DNA of 64,000 bases from Aliiglaciecola sp. M165 (GCF_007197995.1 NZ_VKKH01000002.1:620001-684000); one strand, 5' to 3'. Positions 8,694 through 18,530 are shown, counted from the stretch's first letter. The notes: generated by a model from the sequence alone, not told the origin. A program made the numbers and translations.

Positions 8694-9419
8694 CTATGCG
8701 TTACGCATATCATTGGTCTGTTGGTGAATCGCACTGACTAACTCTTTGGGGATCAACATAGACGCCGACAGGCGATTTAGATAGTCCTGTGAAGCTGGTT
8801 GTTGCTCATCAATAGCCATCACTGACGCGGCATAAACTTCTACAGCCGTTTCAGAATTAGGTACTGCGGCCACAAGTTGCTCCATTGACAATGGCTTGCG
8901 CAATTCATCGAACAACCCCGCCTTGTCTTCTACCGACAGCTCAAGGTTATCAACTTGCTCATAGATACGTTGACGCTCGTTTTCATCGATGTGGCCGTCT
9001 GCATTGGCGGCCGTAATCATGGCACGCAACAAAAGCATTTGCCCAGATTCGTTTTGTTCGTCTTCAATCACCTGTTCAAACTGCCTTTGCGATAAGGTGG
9101 ATGGGGAATAAGTTAAATTTTGCTTAGGTTGAGAAGGGATATACTGCGATTGCGCAACAGGTTGGTTGGCGGCATTCATTGGCTGAGAGGCAGTTTGAGC
9201 GCCTTGCTGGGCATTCTTTTGCGAATAGACTTGATAGGCTTTCCAGGCAACGCCTCCAACAGCGGCGAGCGCACCAAGTTTTAATGCACTCTTGCCCATT
9301 TTGCTGCCTTTTTTACTGGTTAATGCCCCCGTCAACGCGCCACCGGCGACTCCTCCGGCAAATCCTGATAACAGTCCACTTTTACTTAAACCGCTGATAA
9401 TACTATTAAAGTTTTTCAT
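8694..9419 (-). CDS. DUF533 (YebE/TerB-like) inner-membrane protein
   Basis: A 241-residue protein. The N-terminal 60 residues are rich in glycine and alanine with a hydrophobic segment (LLSGFAGGVAGGALTGALTS), followed by a Gln/Pro-rich linker and, from about residue 120, an all-helical TerB-like domain (LLRAMITAANADGHIDENER), the hallmark of DUF533/YebE. The ANADGHIDE stretch resembles the acidic metal-binding loop of TerB domains. Role unknown; in E. coli YebE belongs to envelope-stress responses, as I recall. GGAG at a good distance before the ATG supports the start. It is the first gene of a probable operon with the dienelactone hydrolase. Confidence 0.85.
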   Translation of the reverse strand: MKNFNSIISGLSKSGLLSGFAGGVAGGALTGALTSKKGSKMGKSALKLGALAAVGGVAWKAYQVYSQKNAQQGAQTASQPMNAANQPVAQSQYIPSQPKQNLTYSPSTLSQRQFEQVIEDEQNESGQMLLLRAMITAANADGHIDENERQRIYEQVDNLELSVEDKAGLFDELRKPLSMEQLVAAVPNSETAVEVYAASVMAIDEQQPASQDYLNRLSASMLIPKELVSAIHQQTNDMRNA

Positions 9420-9537
9420 TGCTTACTCCATGACATTTTATCGATCGTGCTAAATACATCCTGTGTGGCTATGTATTTGGAGGGATCGGGATCACTTATT
9501 TTGAATAGTTTTTATACGGCAATTGATACAAAAAGGC

Positions 9538-10185
9538 TTAACTTAACTGTTTCAACATATGTATATGAGGGACCATACCAGCGCATTTAGCGCTCGCACC
9601 TGGCTGACTTGAACCAACCTGAACAAAACCAAAGGCTTTATACGTATCATAAGCAGCGTGATTATCCGCCGCCAAATCCAATATTAGACTGGTTTTACCC
9701 TTCAACTTCGCTTTTGCCTGGCAATACTGCAAAAGACTTGTTGCGAGTCTCCGGCGCTGAAAATTTGGATCTACGGACAGATGCCCAATCGATAGCTCAT
9801 TGACGCTTGGTCGACGCAGCAATTCAGAGAGCAATTCACTATTTTTTAAGATAGTAGCGCATTTAACTGCACCAAAATGCTCAAGCAGATTGGATAAAGT
9901 GGCTTGTTTAAATGATTCCGGCAAGACGCAGGTCCAAAAACTTACGCAAGCAACTACGCTGCCCTGTTCGCGGATTACATATTGATTTTGATAGCCAAAC
10001 TGTCCATCAGGTTGTTGTAAAGCTTGTTGTATGTAAGCGATACAATGAGATTGTTTTTGTTGCTCATCAAAGTCAGCCATCTCATCACAAAACACGGCTT
10101 CTATGTTAGCCGGACCGGATTGATAAATGAGTTTAGCCAGGGATGCAGCATCGCTGGGTTTGGCAGAGGTGATTTTGTCTTGCAC
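9538..10185 (-). CDS. GNAT family N-acetyltransferase at the end of the oxidase assembly cluster
   Basis: A 215-residue acetyltransferase of the GNAT superfamily. The acetyl-CoA-binding motif is visible in LSVDPNFQRRRLATSLLQYC (residues about 148-167), followed by AYDTYKAFGFVQVG. The start is GTG at 10185, nine bases after the end of sco, with no clear Shine-Dalgarno sequence, so translation may be coupled to sco. Substrate unknown. The location at the tail of the sco/cyoE/ctaA cluster is probably just operon extension, but a role in oxidase assembly cannot be ruled out. Confidence 0.85.
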   Translation of the reverse strand: MQDKITSAKPSDAASLAKLIYQSGPANIEAVFCDEMADFDEQQKQSHCIAYIQQALQQPDGQFGYQNQYVIREQGSVVACVSFWTCVLPESFKQATLSNLLEHFGAVKCATILKNSELLSELLRRPSVNELSIGHLSVDPNFQRRRLATSLLQYCQAKAKLKGKTSLILDLAADNHAAYDTYKAFGFVQVGSSQPGASAKCAGMVPHIHMLKQLS

Positions 10186-10191
10186 GGTGAG

Positions 10192-10830
10192 TTAAAGCTG
10201 CACCACGACGGGCATATCGGTCAATATTTGTTGGCTGTCGCTTACTGCCAGTTTGCCAGGTTTCATTTGTGGTTTAAAACGCCCGATTACCTGCCCGAGA
10301 GGATTTACCACGGTGATCGACGAGCTATGATCAACCAAGTAGTTGGGGTTGTCCATGTTATCACTCATTGAATACATCATTCCCATCGCGCGAACCAGTG
10401 GGAAAAGCTGTTTATGCTCACCCGAAGTCGCCTTAAAAGCAGGATTAAAGAAATTCACATATTCGTTTAGTCGATTGGCATCATCGCGCCTCGGATCAAC
10501 AGATAAAAACCAAATTTGAATTGGCTCATTTGATTCGATTTGCTGTAACTGAGGATATATTTTGCCCAATTCAGCCATTGTCGTTGGGCAAATGTCTGGG
10601 CAAAAGGTATAGCCTACAAAAGCAAGTGACCATTTGCCTTGAAGGTTTTTATTGGTAAAAGCTTCGCCATTTTGATCATAAAGCTCAAAATCAGGCAGTG
10701 CACGGGCAGCCGGATACTGCTGCATATATTTCGGAGAATCAGGTTCTGGAGGTGCGATATTGACAGCAAAATATAATCCCGCCAGTAGCGCGACAATAGC
10801 TACAACCCCTAGAACTGCATTTTGTTTCAT
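10192..10830 (-). CDS. SCO1/SenC family copper chaperone for cytochrome oxidase
   Basis: A 212-residue membrane-anchored thioredoxin-fold protein that delivers copper to, or reduces, the CuA site of cytochrome c oxidase subunit II. One N-terminal transmembrane segment (about residues 6-24) is followed by the periplasmic domain with the copper-binding CxxxC in [13 protein letters not shown] (C77, C81) and the distal His in LVDHSSSI (H168). All three ligands are intact. The gene overlaps the start of cyoE by four bases and is followed nine bases later by a GNAT gene. Placement in an oxidase cluster supports the role. Confidence 0.95.
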   Translation of the reverse strand: MKQNAVLGVVAIVALLAGLYFAVNIAPPEPDSPKYMQQYPAARALPDFELYDQNGEAFTNKNLQGKWSLAFVGYTFCPDICPTTMAELGKIYPQLQQIESNEPIQIWFLSVDPRRDDANRLNEYVNFFNPAFKATSGEHKQLFPLVRAMGMMYSMSDNMDNPNYLVDHSSSITVVNPLGQVIGRFKPQMKPGKLAVSDSQQILTDMPVVVQL

Positions 10831-11741
10831 AATGAAAACTTAAAGTAATGGTCAACTAGTAGGACAATGAACAATACCATTAGGTGTACAATTGAAAAAC
10901 CAAATGTTTTCATTGCAGTGGAGTCTTCGCAGGCATATTTCAGTTTCCACGCATAATACATAAAACCCGCATTCAGAAGACTAGATCCAACAAGATAAAT
11001 TACCCCTGACATGCCGGTTAAAAATGGCAATAGACACACAATGGTCAACAACAAAGTGTATAACAACACAGAGGTTTTGGTAAATTCCACGCCATGGGTT
11101 ACCGGTAACATGGGTATCTCAGCTTTCGCGTAATCTTTCACTCGATGAATGGCCAAAGCCCAAAAGTGTGGTGGTGTCCAAGTAAAAACAATCAACACGA
11201 GTAACAACGCATAGGAATGCACTTCACCTGTAACCGCTGTCCATCCCAGTAACGGCGGTGCGGCGCCTGCTAAACCACCAATAACGATATTCTGGGGCGT
11301 TGCACGCTTTAAATACATGGTATAGACCACTGCATAACCCACCATGCTAGCCAGGGTTAACACCGCAGTAAGTGTATTTACCCAAATTTCTAAACACAGA
11401 TATCCCGCCACCCCCAGAACAAACGCAAAAATTAACGCGCGTTTTGGACTAATTTTGCCTTTGGTGACAGGTCGATTAAAGGTTCTGGCCATTTTGCTGT
11501 CAATGTTGCGATCAACAACATGATTCACGACGGCGGCAGAGGACGATAACAAACCAATTCCACCAAGACCCGCAACCAATATTTGCCAGCTCACCCAAGA
11601 CTCAGTCGCCAAACACATGCCTACCAAAGCGGTAAGCAGAAGTAGCATAATGACTTTAGGCTTGGTTAACTCATAGTAGTCTCGCCATGTTGCCCTAACT
11701 GACGAGGGCTTTGCGAAATTTGCTTCAAGGGTTTTACTCAC
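10827..11741 (-). CDS. cyoE: Protoheme IX farnesyltransferase (heme O synthase)
   Basis: Integral membrane UbiA-family prenyltransferase that attaches a farnesyl group to heme b to make heme O, the precursor of heme A. At 304 residues it has the usual length. The prenyl-diphosphate/Mg2+ motif [20 protein letters not shown] is clear near residues 78-97, with about nine hydrophobic segments. The start is GTG at 11741, supported by AGGAGA about seven bases upstream. It lies between ctaA and sco with a 9-base gap and a 4-base overlap respectively, so the three are one transcription unit. In caa3 clusters this gene is often named ctaB. Confidence 0.96.
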   Translation of the reverse strand: MSKTLEANFAKPSSVRATWRDYYELTKPKVIMLLLLTALVGMCLATESWVSWQILVAGLGGIGLLSSSAAVVNHVVDRNIDSKMARTFNRPVTKGKISPKRALIFAFVLGVAGYLCLEIWVNTLTAVLTLASMVGYAVVYTMYLKRATPQNIVIGGLAGAAPPLLGWTAVTGEVHSYALLLVLIVFTWTPPHFWALAIHRVKDYAKAEIPMLPVTHGVEFTKTSVLLYTLLLTIVCLLPFLTGMSGVIYLVGSSLLNAGFMYYAWKLKYACEDSTAMKTFGFSIVHLMVLFIVLLVDHYFKFSL

Positions 11742-11750
11742 CTTGGTCTC

Positions 11751-12737
11751 CTAAATCTTTCTGTATAAGGTGTAACACAGTTTCACCATAATCAGCAGTA
11801 AGCCAGCAGCCACTGCGTTGTGCATCACCGCCACCGCTAAAGGCAAGCTGAACACAACATTGCTGACCCCAAGCATCACTTGTAAGCCGAGTACGAGTAC
11901 AACTCCAACAGCCAGATTTTTAATTGTCTGTGACGATGCATTGGCATACAGTCGTATTGACAGCCAACACAAATAAATAAAGGTGATAATTGCACCGATT
12001 CGATGTGCGACATGCATGGTCATGCGCTCTTCCCAATCATGCACACCAAATTCATAGTTTTCAGCTGGTGGCACGCTAAACGCTCCGGGGATATCCAGCT
12101 TTCCAGCCCAATCACCTTCGCAAAACGGGAATTCTGTGCAAGCAAGCGCTGCGTAGTTTGCAGATGTCCAACCGCCTAAAGCAATTTGTCCCACCAAAAT
12201 AACGATGCCCAACGCACAATACTTAGCAAACTTGCTCATATGCGCATCGCCGCCCGGTATTCGATACGGTGTCAAACGCAAATATAGCAAGTACAAACAG
12301 GCGATCACTGAAAATCCGCCTAGTAGATGGCCCATTACCACGACGGGCATTAAGTCCATTGTCACTGTCCACATGCCCAGTGCAGCTTGGAATATCACCA
12401 GACAGAGCAGAAAAAAGGGAAGTTTAACCGGGCTGTGGTAGGTACGTTTGGCAAATGCGACGATAAAAATGGCTAGGATAACAAGGCCTAATGCACCGGC
12501 AGCATAACGGTGGATCATTTCATTCCACGCTTTGTGTGCTTCAAAAGGTCGTTCAGGGAATGCACTCTCTGCTGCGGCAATGTGAGAATCAGTTTTTGGC
12601 ACGGTCAGATGACCGTAACAGCCCGGCCAATCGGGACAGCCTAGACCCGCATCAGTTAAGCGCGTGTAAGCTCCTAGCACAATCACCACAATGGCCAGTA
12701 TCACTGCCACTAGCACTAATTTTCTCATTACTACCAT
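11751..12737 (-). CDS. ctaA: Heme A synthase (COX15/CtaA)
   Basis: Membrane enzyme that oxidises the C8 methyl of heme O to a formyl group, giving heme A for the aa3 oxidase. The product has 328 residues, eight hydrophobic segments and the conserved N-terminal TRLTDAGLGCPDWPGCYG, along with heme-ligand histidines such as EMIHRYAAG, VMGHLLGG, MHVAHRIG and AVMHNAVAAG. Two possible starts exist, ATG at 12737 and ATG at 12728; GGGA lies better placed for the second, so the first three residues may be absent. Preceded by the CxxxC protein gene and followed by cyoE. Confidence 0.95.
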   Translation of the reverse strand: MVVMRKLVLVAVILAIVVIVLGAYTRLTDAGLGCPDWPGCYGHLTVPKTDSHIAAAESAFPERPFEAHKAWNEMIHRYAAGALGLVILAIFIVAFAKRTYHSPVKLPFFLLCLVIFQAALGMWTVTMDLMPVVVMGHLLGGFSVIACLYLLYLRLTPYRIPGGDAHMSKFAKYCALGIVILVGQIALGGWTSANYAALACTEFPFCEGDWAGKLDIPGAFSVPPAENYEFGVHDWEERMTMHVAHRIGAIITFIYLCWLSIRLYANASSQTIKNLAVGVVLVLGLQVMLGVSNVVFSLPLAVAVMHNAVAAGLLLIMVKLCYTLYRKI

Positions 12738-12740
12738 TCC

Positions 12741-13307
12741 CTAACCGATTCGCGAGAGTTTCAGCAACTTGCGCAGATCGGCTAAAATATCGCGACTTTG
12801 TTGTATCGCATCTTCTTGTTGTTGTTTTAGTGGATATCTAAGAATGATATTCCCTAACGTATCAACAATGAAAATACCATCAGTCGCGCCATCTTTAAAC
12901 ACCTTATTTACATTTTGTCTATCTGTGTTTAACACCTTGAGGGTCGGATGGTTATTCATTTCTGTATTTTCTAGCTTTTCACTTTCTGGGTAGCGTAAAA
13001 CCAAGGGTTCAACGCGATCTGATGCTTTTCCAGATGCTACCCAAATCTGATTGATGCTATATAACGCGTTTTCACAGGTTTGCTCACAAACTTCTGGCAT
13101 GACAAATAACAATCGCCATTTGGGTTCCATTTCCACCCCCAGCAAGTTCATATCCAGCGGTTCTGCTAACAGTTCGCCACGATTGGTCGAAGCCTTGTTA
13201 AACCAGTTAAAGGTCAATGCCATGTAGGCCAAAACAACAGGTAATACAAACACGACAAACAATAAAGCGGGTGTTTTGATACTCTTTTTAGTCGAGACTT
13301 CAGACAT
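12741..13307 (-). CDS. Membrane-anchored CxxxC protein of the oxidase cluster, unknown function
   Basis: A 188-residue protein with one N-terminal transmembrane segment (about residues 12-32) and a periplasmic domain. WRLLFVMPEVCEQTC at residues 64-78 places a CxxxC pair (C74, C78) after a beta strand, the same geometry as in SCO proteins, and DGIFIVDTLGNIILRYP near residue 143 resembles the C-terminal strands of a thioredoxin fold. No SCO-type distal histidine is evident at the equivalent place. It lies between surf1 and ctaA with gaps of four and three bases. A role in oxidase copper or thiol handling is inference from context; it is not a typical SCO. Confidence 0.85.
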   Translation of the reverse strand: MSEVSTKKSIKTPALLFVVFVLPVVLAYMALTFNWFNKASTNRGELLAEPLDMNLLGVEMEPKWRLLFVMPEVCEQTCENALYSINQIWVASGKASDRVEPLVLRYPESEKLENTEMNNHPTLKVLNTDRQNVNKVFKDGATDGIFIVDTLGNIILRYPLKQQQEDAIQQSRDILADLRKLLKLSRIG

Positions 13308-13311
13308 CTTT

Positions 13312-14031
13312 CTAACGATTCCTTTTTAATAAAGCGACAATGTAGATAACTAAGCATGCTATCGCCAAACCAAACCACTGAATAGCGTAACCATAATGTT
13401 TCTGCGGTGACATCACCACAGGTTTCCAGTTTCTCACTAGGCCAGCAGGATGTTCAGGTGACAGTTGCATCACAACAGGAGATAATTGAATGCCAAGAAA
13501 GGTCGACATTAACGGCAAATCAATCTGTTGAATGACTAATGGCCAACCATCTTGCTTGGTGGCTGTCTCAGTCACCATTGGATTAATATTCGGAACTGCG
13601 CTTACGCCGATGTATTGCTGCGCAGTTGCGTCTATTTTAACTTCGGGAAGTTGTGTTCTTAACTGCTCTGCCTTAATCCAGCCAAAGTTAATAAGTTGTA
13701 CACCATAGTCAGTCTCGACAGGCACCAATACATGATATCCCACGTGCCCTGACTCAATTCGGTTGTCCAAGTAAAATACTTTTTCAGGGTCAGGTGCACC
13801 AAATACCTCAAAGGGTAAATCCCGTTTTTCCTCAAACTCCAATAACTCTCTTAACGACAATCGAGCCGTGCTACTGCGCTGTTCAATTTGTTCGAGACGA
13901 GACTGTTTTTGTTCTGCCCGTTGCATTTGCCACAGACCCAAACCACAAAGGATAATTACTGCCACCAACACTAAAAGTGTGGCAAAGTAGGGGTGTTTAG
14001 GGCGCGTTGATGAAGTAACTGTGTCCACCAT
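13312..14031 (-). CDS. SURF1 family oxidase assembly protein
   Basis: A 239-residue SURF1 protein, which helps insert heme A into cytochrome oxidase subunit I. It has the family layout: an N-terminal transmembrane helix (YFATLLVLVAVIILCGLGLW), conserved GLWQMQRAEQK just after it, a periplasmic domain of about 160 residues with LPLMSTFLGIQLSP, and a C-terminal helix beginning HYGYAIQWFGLAIAC. No clear Shine-Dalgarno sequence precedes the ATG at 14031. It is divergent from the DUF2909 gene, with only 21 bases between the two starts, so any promoter for either gene must lie in the other. Confidence 0.93.
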   Translation of the reverse strand: MVDTVTSSTRPKHPYFATLLVLVAVIILCGLGLWQMQRAEQKQSRLEQIEQRSSTARLSLRELLEFEEKRDLPFEVFGAPDPEKVFYLDNRIESGHVGYHVLVPVETDYGVQLINFGWIKAEQLRTQLPEVKIDATAQQYIGVSAVPNINPMVTETATKQDGWPLVIQQIDLPLMSTFLGIQLSPVVMQLSPEHPAGLVRNWKPVVMSPQKHYGYAIQWFGLAIACLVIYIVALLKRNR

Positions 14032-14052
14032 AAGAGTGAGGAGAAATCGAAT

Positions 14053-14262
14053 TTGCTAGTAAAACTGATCGTTGGCGGATTATTGTTATTTATGATTTAT
14101 AACCTGTTTCGCGCCATGATGATAATGCTGAAAAACGACCCGGACCAACCTCCCATGAGTAAATTTATTGGCCGCAGAGTGCTTTTCTCTGCGCTAATTA
14201 TTATTTTGATGTTATTGGCCGTTGCGACCGGACTGATTACACCCAACCCGCGCCCCTATTAA
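14053..14262 (+). CDS. DUF2909 small twin-transmembrane protein
   Basis: A 69-residue protein with two hydrophobic helices (about residues 3-24 and 46-65) separated by a short polar loop, DPDQPPMSKFIGRR, matching the DUF2909 family. The start is TTG at 14053, backed by GAGGAG at 14039-14044. It is the only plus-strand gene in the oxidase cluster, head to head with surf1 and tail to tail with coxC. I recall DUF2909 genes being found at this place in oxidase clusters of related bacteria, suggesting a function in oxidase assembly. No biochemical role is known to me. Confidence 0.8.
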   Translation: MLVKLIVGGLLLFMIYNLFRAMMIMLKNDPDQPPMSKFIGRRVLFSALIIILMLLAVATGLITPNPRPY

Positions 14263-14270
14263 AGGGCGCG
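14249..14270. terminator. Hairpin at the end of the DUF2909 gene
   Basis: CGCGCCC and GGGCGCG form a perfect 7-bp stem around an 8-base loop that holds the stop codon of the DUF2909 gene. The following TTGTTGGTTATTT is only partly T-rich, so it is a moderate intrinsic terminator on the plus strand between convergent genes. Confidence 0.5.
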
Positions 14271-14284
14271 TTGTTGGTTATTTC

Positions 14285-15181
14285 TTAAAGTATATACACG
14301 AAGAAAAACAGCATTACCCACACTACATCAACAAAGTGCCAGTACCAGCTACCCGCTTGGAAAGCAAAGTGATTGTCAGGTGTAAAGTGTCCTTTTAGTA
14401 CGCGCAAGAACAACACAATCAGGATAATAGTTCCCAGGGTTACGTGCATACCATGGAAGCCGGTTAACAAGAAGAAGGTGTTACCATAAATACCTGATTG
14501 CAGCGTAAGACCCATATCATTGTACGCATGAATATATTCCACTACTTGCATATAAAGGAAAAAACAGCCCAACAAAATGGTGATGCCTAACCATACTTTA
14601 AGTTTGGTGCGTTCATTTTTTTCCAAAGCAACGTGTGCCATATGACAGGTCACAGATGAAACCATCAAAATAATGGTGTTGTACAACGGCAAACCCGTCC
14701 AAGGCATAGCGGTTGTTTGTACCCCGCCGGGCGTAGAAAGTAAGGGCCACATGGCTTCAAAATCTGGCCATAACACTGCTCCCGTCATTTCGTTGTTTCC
14801 AGCACCGTCTAGCCATGGTATGGCAATAACACGGGCATAAAACAACGCGCCAAAAAATGCTGCAAAGAACATCACCTCAGAGAAGATAAACCAGGCCATG
14901 CCTTGTCGGTATGAGCGCCCAAGTTGAGCACTGTACAAACCTGACATAGATTCATCAATTTGATTTTTGAACCAGCCAATCAACATAACCAATAGAGTGG
15001 CGAAACCAGCGGTCAATATCCAACCACCATAGCCACTTTGAGCCTTGGTTTGTTCTACAACAAAGTTACCTGCTCCAAAGGCGATGAGAAAAAGTGCAAC
15101 CGCACCAACAATAGGCCATGGGCTTTGGTCTGGAACGTAATATTTTTCGTAATCTTGTTCTGCTTGCTCAGTTTGTGCCAT
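14285..15181 (-). CDS. coxC: Cytochrome c oxidase subunit III
   Basis: A 298-residue integral membrane subunit of the aa3/caa3 oxidase. It shows seven hydrophobic segments and the subunit III signatures YRQGMAWFIFSEVMFFAAFFGA-like region near residue 90, LTGFHGMHVTLG and WYWHFVDVVWVMLFFFVYI at the C-terminus. SD AAGGAAA stands before the ATG at 15181. It lies 13 bases after ctaG in the order coxB-coxA-ctaG-coxC, as in many Proteobacteria. The stop is followed by the convergent DUF2909 gene 22 bases away. Confidence 0.97.
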   Translation of the reverse strand: MAQTEQAEQDYEKYYVPDQSPWPIVGAVALFLIAFGAGNFVVEQTKAQSGYGGWILTAGFATLLVMLIGWFKNQIDESMSGLYSAQLGRSYRQGMAWFIFSEVMFFAAFFGALFYARVIAIPWLDGAGNNEMTGAVLWPDFEAMWPLLSTPGGVQTTAMPWTGLPLYNTIILMVSSVTCHMAHVALEKNERTKLKVWLGITILLGCFFLYMQVVEYIHAYNDMGLTLQSGIYGNTFFLLTGFHGMHVTLGTIILIVLFLRVLKGHFTPDNHFAFQAGSWYWHFVDVVWVMLFFFVYIL

Positions 15182-15194
15182 TTTATTTTCCTTT

Positions 15195-15764
15195 TTAGCC
15201 TTGGTTCATTGCAACAACTTGGGCACTAGCTGTTACGTCATACAAGGTGTATTGAAGCGTAAAAAACTTAATGTCTTTGGGCAGCTGTGGATCGATATAA
15301 AACTTCATCGGCATTAGTGCTTCTTCACCGGCTTTTAGCGGCTGATGATTAAAGCAAAAACACTCTGTTTTATTGACATACAAGGCTGCAGTACCAGGCG
15401 ATACTGAGGGTATCGCTTGGGCGACATAGTCTTTGGCAGTGGAATTTTTAACGTAAAAATCCACTTGATTCATTTCTCCAGGATAAACCTCTATTTTGCG
15501 AGTTTGTGCAGTAAACTCCCAAGGCATCCCAGTATTTGTACGGGTGATAAATTCTACGGTGATAACTCTTGAGCGATCCACTTCCACAGCTTCATAAACC
15601 GCAGCGGTGTCGCTAGTTTTGCCATTAATCCCGGTGATCTCGCAAAACACTTCATAAAGTGGTACCAACGCGAAGGCAAAACCAAACATGCCAAATACAA
15701 TGGCGACAAGCTTGATAACAAGCTTGCCGTTTTTTTGGTTCATGTCTTGAGTTTGATTACTCAT
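15195..15764 (-). CDS. ctaG: Cytochrome c oxidase assembly protein CtaG/Cox11
   Basis: A 189-residue copper chaperone that inserts CuB into subunit I. One N-terminal membrane helix (about residues 15-36, with FAFALVPLYEVFCEITGING at its end including a conserved cysteine) is followed by a periplasmic immunoglobulin-like domain that carries the copper-binding CFCF motif (NKTECFCFNHQPL, near residue 136). Both cysteines are intact. The gene sits between coxA (11 bases upstream) and coxC (13 bases downstream), its standard place. Confidence 0.96.
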   Translation of the reverse strand: MSNQTQDMNQKNGKLVIKLVAIVFGMFGFAFALVPLYEVFCEITGINGKTSDTAAVYEAVEVDRSRVITVEFITRTNTGMPWEFTAQTRKIEVYPGEMNQVDFYVKNSTAKDYVAQAIPSVSPGTAALYVNKTECFCFNHQPLKAGEEALMPMKFYIDPQLPKDIKFFTLQYTLYDVTASAQVVAMNQG

Positions 15765-15775
15765 AGTCTTATCAA

Positions 15776-17365
15776 TTATTTCACTACAGGTGGTGTATCA
15801 AATGTGTGATACGGCGCAGGAGAAGGGATTTCCCATTCTAGCCCTTCAGCACCATCCCAAACTTGTGCACTTACTGGTTCACCTTGTTTGCGACAGGCTT
15901 TAATCAACAACGCTAAGAAAATAAGCTGGGATAGACCAAATGCGAAGCCGCCAAGACTAATCCACTTGTTAAAATCAGCAAATTGCAGTGCGTAATCTGG
16001 GATACGACGAGGCATACCCGCCAATCCAACAAAATGCATAGGGAAGAACAACACGTTGACCGAAATCAGTGAACACCAGAAGTGCCACTTAGCCAAGGTC
16101 ACGTCAAACATCTTACCTGTCCATTTAGGAAGCCAATAATAAACTGCAGCCATAATCGAGAAGATCGCACCTGTCACCAGAACATAGTGGAAATGCGCGA
16201 CAACAAAGTAAGTATCGTGATATTGGAAATCCACGGGCACTATTGCAAGCATCAAGCCTGACAAACCACCTATGGTAAATAACACGATAAATGCCAAGGC
16301 GAACAACATAGGCACTTCAAAGGTCATTGAACCTCGCCACATGGTTGCCACCCAGTTAAAGACTTTCACCCCTGTGGGCACAGATATCAGCATGGTGGCA
16401 AACATGAAAAAGAGTTCGGCCTCCACCGGCATCCCCGTAGTAAACATGTGGTGCGCCCACACAATAAACGACAATAACGCGATAGACGTTGTTGCATAAA
16501 CCATTGAGGCATAGCCAAACAGTTTCTTACGAGAAAACGTTGGGATAATTGCCGAGATAATACCAAACGCTGGCAAAATCATGATGTACACTTCAGGGTG
16601 TCCAAAGAACCAGAAAATATGCTGGAACATCACCGGATCGCCACCACCCGCGGCATCAAAGAAGCTGGTGCCAAAGTACTTATCGGTCAGAACCATGGTG
16701 ACCGCCCCTGCAAGCACTGGCATTACGGCAATAAGTAGAAATGCGGTAATCAACCAAGTCCAAACAAACAGCGGCATTTTCATCCAAGTCATACCCGGGG
16801 CACGCATGTTGAAAATAGTTACGATAACGTTGATGGCACCCATGATGGATGAGATACCCATGATATGCACAGAGAACACGAATAATGCAGTAGTATCGTT
16901 ACTGTATGTAGTCGAAAGTGGTGCGTAGAATGTCCAGCCAAATGCCGGGCCGCCACCTTCCATGAACAGTGACGCTAACAGAATGGTAAACGCGCCAGGT
17001 AATATCCAGAAACTCCAGTTGTTCATTCGAGGCAGTGCCATATCAGGCGCACCGATCATCATAGGAACCAGCCAGTTAGCTAGGCCTGTAAACGCCGGCA
17101 TGACCGCACCAAATACCATGATCAGTCCGTGGACTGTGGTCATTTGATTGAAGAAATTCGGATCAACAATTTGCAATCCAGGTTGGAATAACTCTGCACG
17201 GATGACCATCGCCATCGCGCCACCAACCAAAAACATAATAAAAGCAAACCAAAGGTAGAGTGTGCCTATATCCTTGTGGTTTGTTGTGTATAACCAACGT
17301 TTAATGCCGCTGGGCGCGCCATGATGGTGGTCATCATGATCTAGTTCTGTTGTTGCTGTGCTCAT
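15776..17365 (-). CDS. coxA: Cytochrome c oxidase subunit I
   Basis: Catalytic subunit of the aa3-type oxidase, holding heme a and the heme a3/CuB centre that reduces oxygen to water while pumping protons. The product has about 529 residues and 12 hydrophobic helices. Signature regions include [33 protein letters not shown], the CuB site [27 protein letters not shown] and [15 protein letters not shown] take ATG 17365 as start because AGGAGG lies six bases upstream; an in-frame TTG two codons earlier overlaps that ribosome-binding site. It lies 10 bases downstream of coxB. Confidence 0.97.
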   Translation of the reverse strand: MSTATTELDHDDHHHGAPSGIKRWLYTTNHKDIGTLYLWFAFIMFLVGGAMAMVIRAELFQPGLQIVDPNFFNQMTTVHGLIMVFGAVMPAFTGLANWLVPMMIGAPDMALPRMNNWSFWILPGAFTILLASLFMEGGGPAFGWTFYAPLSTTYSNDTTALFVFSVHIMGISSIMGAINVIVTIFNMRAPGMTWMKMPLFVWTWLITAFLLIAVMPVLAGAVTMVLTDKYFGTSFFDAAGGGDPVMFQHIFWFFGHPEVYIMILPAFGIISAIIPTFSRKKLFGYASMVYATTSIALLSFIVWAHHMFTTGMPVEAELFFMFATMLISVPTGVKVFNWVATMWRGSMTFEVPMLFALAFIVLFTIGGLSGLMLAIVPVDFQYHDTYFVVAHFHYVLVTGAIFSIMAAVYYWLPKWTGKMFDVTLAKWHFWCSLISVNVLFFPMHFVGLAGMPRRIPDYALQFADFNKWISLGGFAFGLSQLIFLALLIKACRKQGEPVSAQVWDGAEGLEWEIPSPAPYHTFDTPPVVK

Positions 17366-17375
17366 AACCAACCTC

Positions 17376-18530
17376 CTATTGACCCGTCATTACGGCGTTA
17401 ATGTCTTTAGCTTGTACCATTTCACCTGTGTTATTACCCCAGGCATTTCTTTCATAAGTGACCACCGCAGCAATTTCGCTCATGGTTAACTGTTTCGAGA
17501 ACGCTTGCATCGCAGTACCTGTTTTACCGTTGACGACTATGTCAATGTGACCAGGCATATCGTTTTTGATCATGTCGGTTCCAACTAGAGAAGGGAAAAC
17601 ACCTGGAAGACCTTGACCATTAGGCTGGTGACAAGCGGCACAGGCGCGCAGGTAAACTTGTTCACCTATAGTCATTAACTCGTCCATGCTCATATTCATG
17701 GCCAGCAAACGCTGTTCTTCTTCTTTTGCTTTGCGCTGCATTTCTTCTTGTTCGGCAATCCAGGCGTTATATTCTGCTGGATCTTTAGCGACAACAACGA
17801 CTGGCATGAAGCCATGATCTTTACCACATAACTCTGCACATTGGCCTCGATAAATACCAGGCTCGTTTACCCTGGTCCAAGCTTCATTGATAAAGCCTGG
17901 GTTTGCATCTTTTTTCACTGCAAAGTCTGGTACCCACCAGGAGTGGATAACGTCATCTGATGTGACCAAAAATCTAACTTTCTGGCCCGTGGGTATAACA
18001 AGTGGGCGGTCAACTTCGAGGAGGTAGTTTTCGCCTTTATCAAATTTGTTGTTAATTTGCTCTTGTTGTGTGGCCATGACGGAGAAAAACTCAACATCAT
18101 TTTCCATATATTTATAGTGCCACTTCCATTGCGAACCAGTGACCAAAACTGTCACATCGGGATTAGAAGAATCCTCCATCGCAATGAGAGTTTTGGCGGC
18201 AGGAAAGGCCATCACAATTAAAATAATGAACGGAATGATTGTCCATGCAATTTCAACTTTAACGCTTTCATGAAAATTGGCGGGCTTCACACCACGAGAT
18301 TTGCGGTGAAAGAACATACTCCAGAACATCGCAGCAAAGACCAGTAGACCAATCACCACGCAGATAATAAACATCAGCATATGTAGGTCGTAGACTTCGG
18401 CGCTTATGTCAGTAACACCCTTGCGTAAGTTCAACTGATATTGATCAACAGCTGTACCCGAATCAGCAAAAGCTGAAAACGCAATGATACTCGTCAGTAT
18501 CGTCATCGCGCCGGACCATATCTTCTTCAC
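17376..18530 (-). CDS. coxB: Cytochrome c oxidase subunit II with C-terminal cytochrome c domain (caa3 type)
   Basis: A 384-residue subunit II. A signal peptide (ending near AFADS) and two transmembrane helices precede the CuA cupredoxin domain with ligands H196, C231, E233, C235, H239 and M242 ([14 protein letters not shown]). A Gln/Glu-rich linker leads to a class I cytochrome c domain with CAACH at 297-301 and an axial-ligand candidate Met in [10 protein letters not shown]. The extra heme makes this a caa3-type oxidase. The start is GTG at 18530, with AGGAGG seven bases upstream; the nearest in-frame ATG is at codon 9. First gene of the oxidase operon, so the promoter should lie in 18545-18822. 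Confidence 0.96.
   Translation of the reverse strand: MKKIWSGAMTILTSIIAFSAFADSGTAVDQYQLNLRKGVTDISAEVYDLHMLMFIICVVIGLLVFAAMFWSMFFHRKSRGVKPANFHESVKVEIAWTIIPFIILIVMAFPAAKTLIAMEDSSNPDVTVLVTGSQWKWHYKYMENDVEFFSVMATQQEQINNKFDKGENYLLEVDRPLVIPTGQKVRFLVTSDDVIHSWWVPDFAVKKDANPGFINEAWTRVNEPGIYRGQCAELCGKDHGFMPVVVVAKDPAEYNAWIAEQEEMQRKAKEEEQRLLAMNMSMDELMTIGEQVYLRACAACHQPNGQGLPGVFPSLVGTDMIKNDMPGHIDIVVNGKTGTAMQAFSKQLTMSEIAAVVTYERNAWGNNTGEMVQAKDINAVMTGQ

Noticed and set aside
16272-17147. Several plus-strand frames antisense to coxA
   Set aside because: Shadow frames of a highly conserved gene; no ribosome-binding sites.
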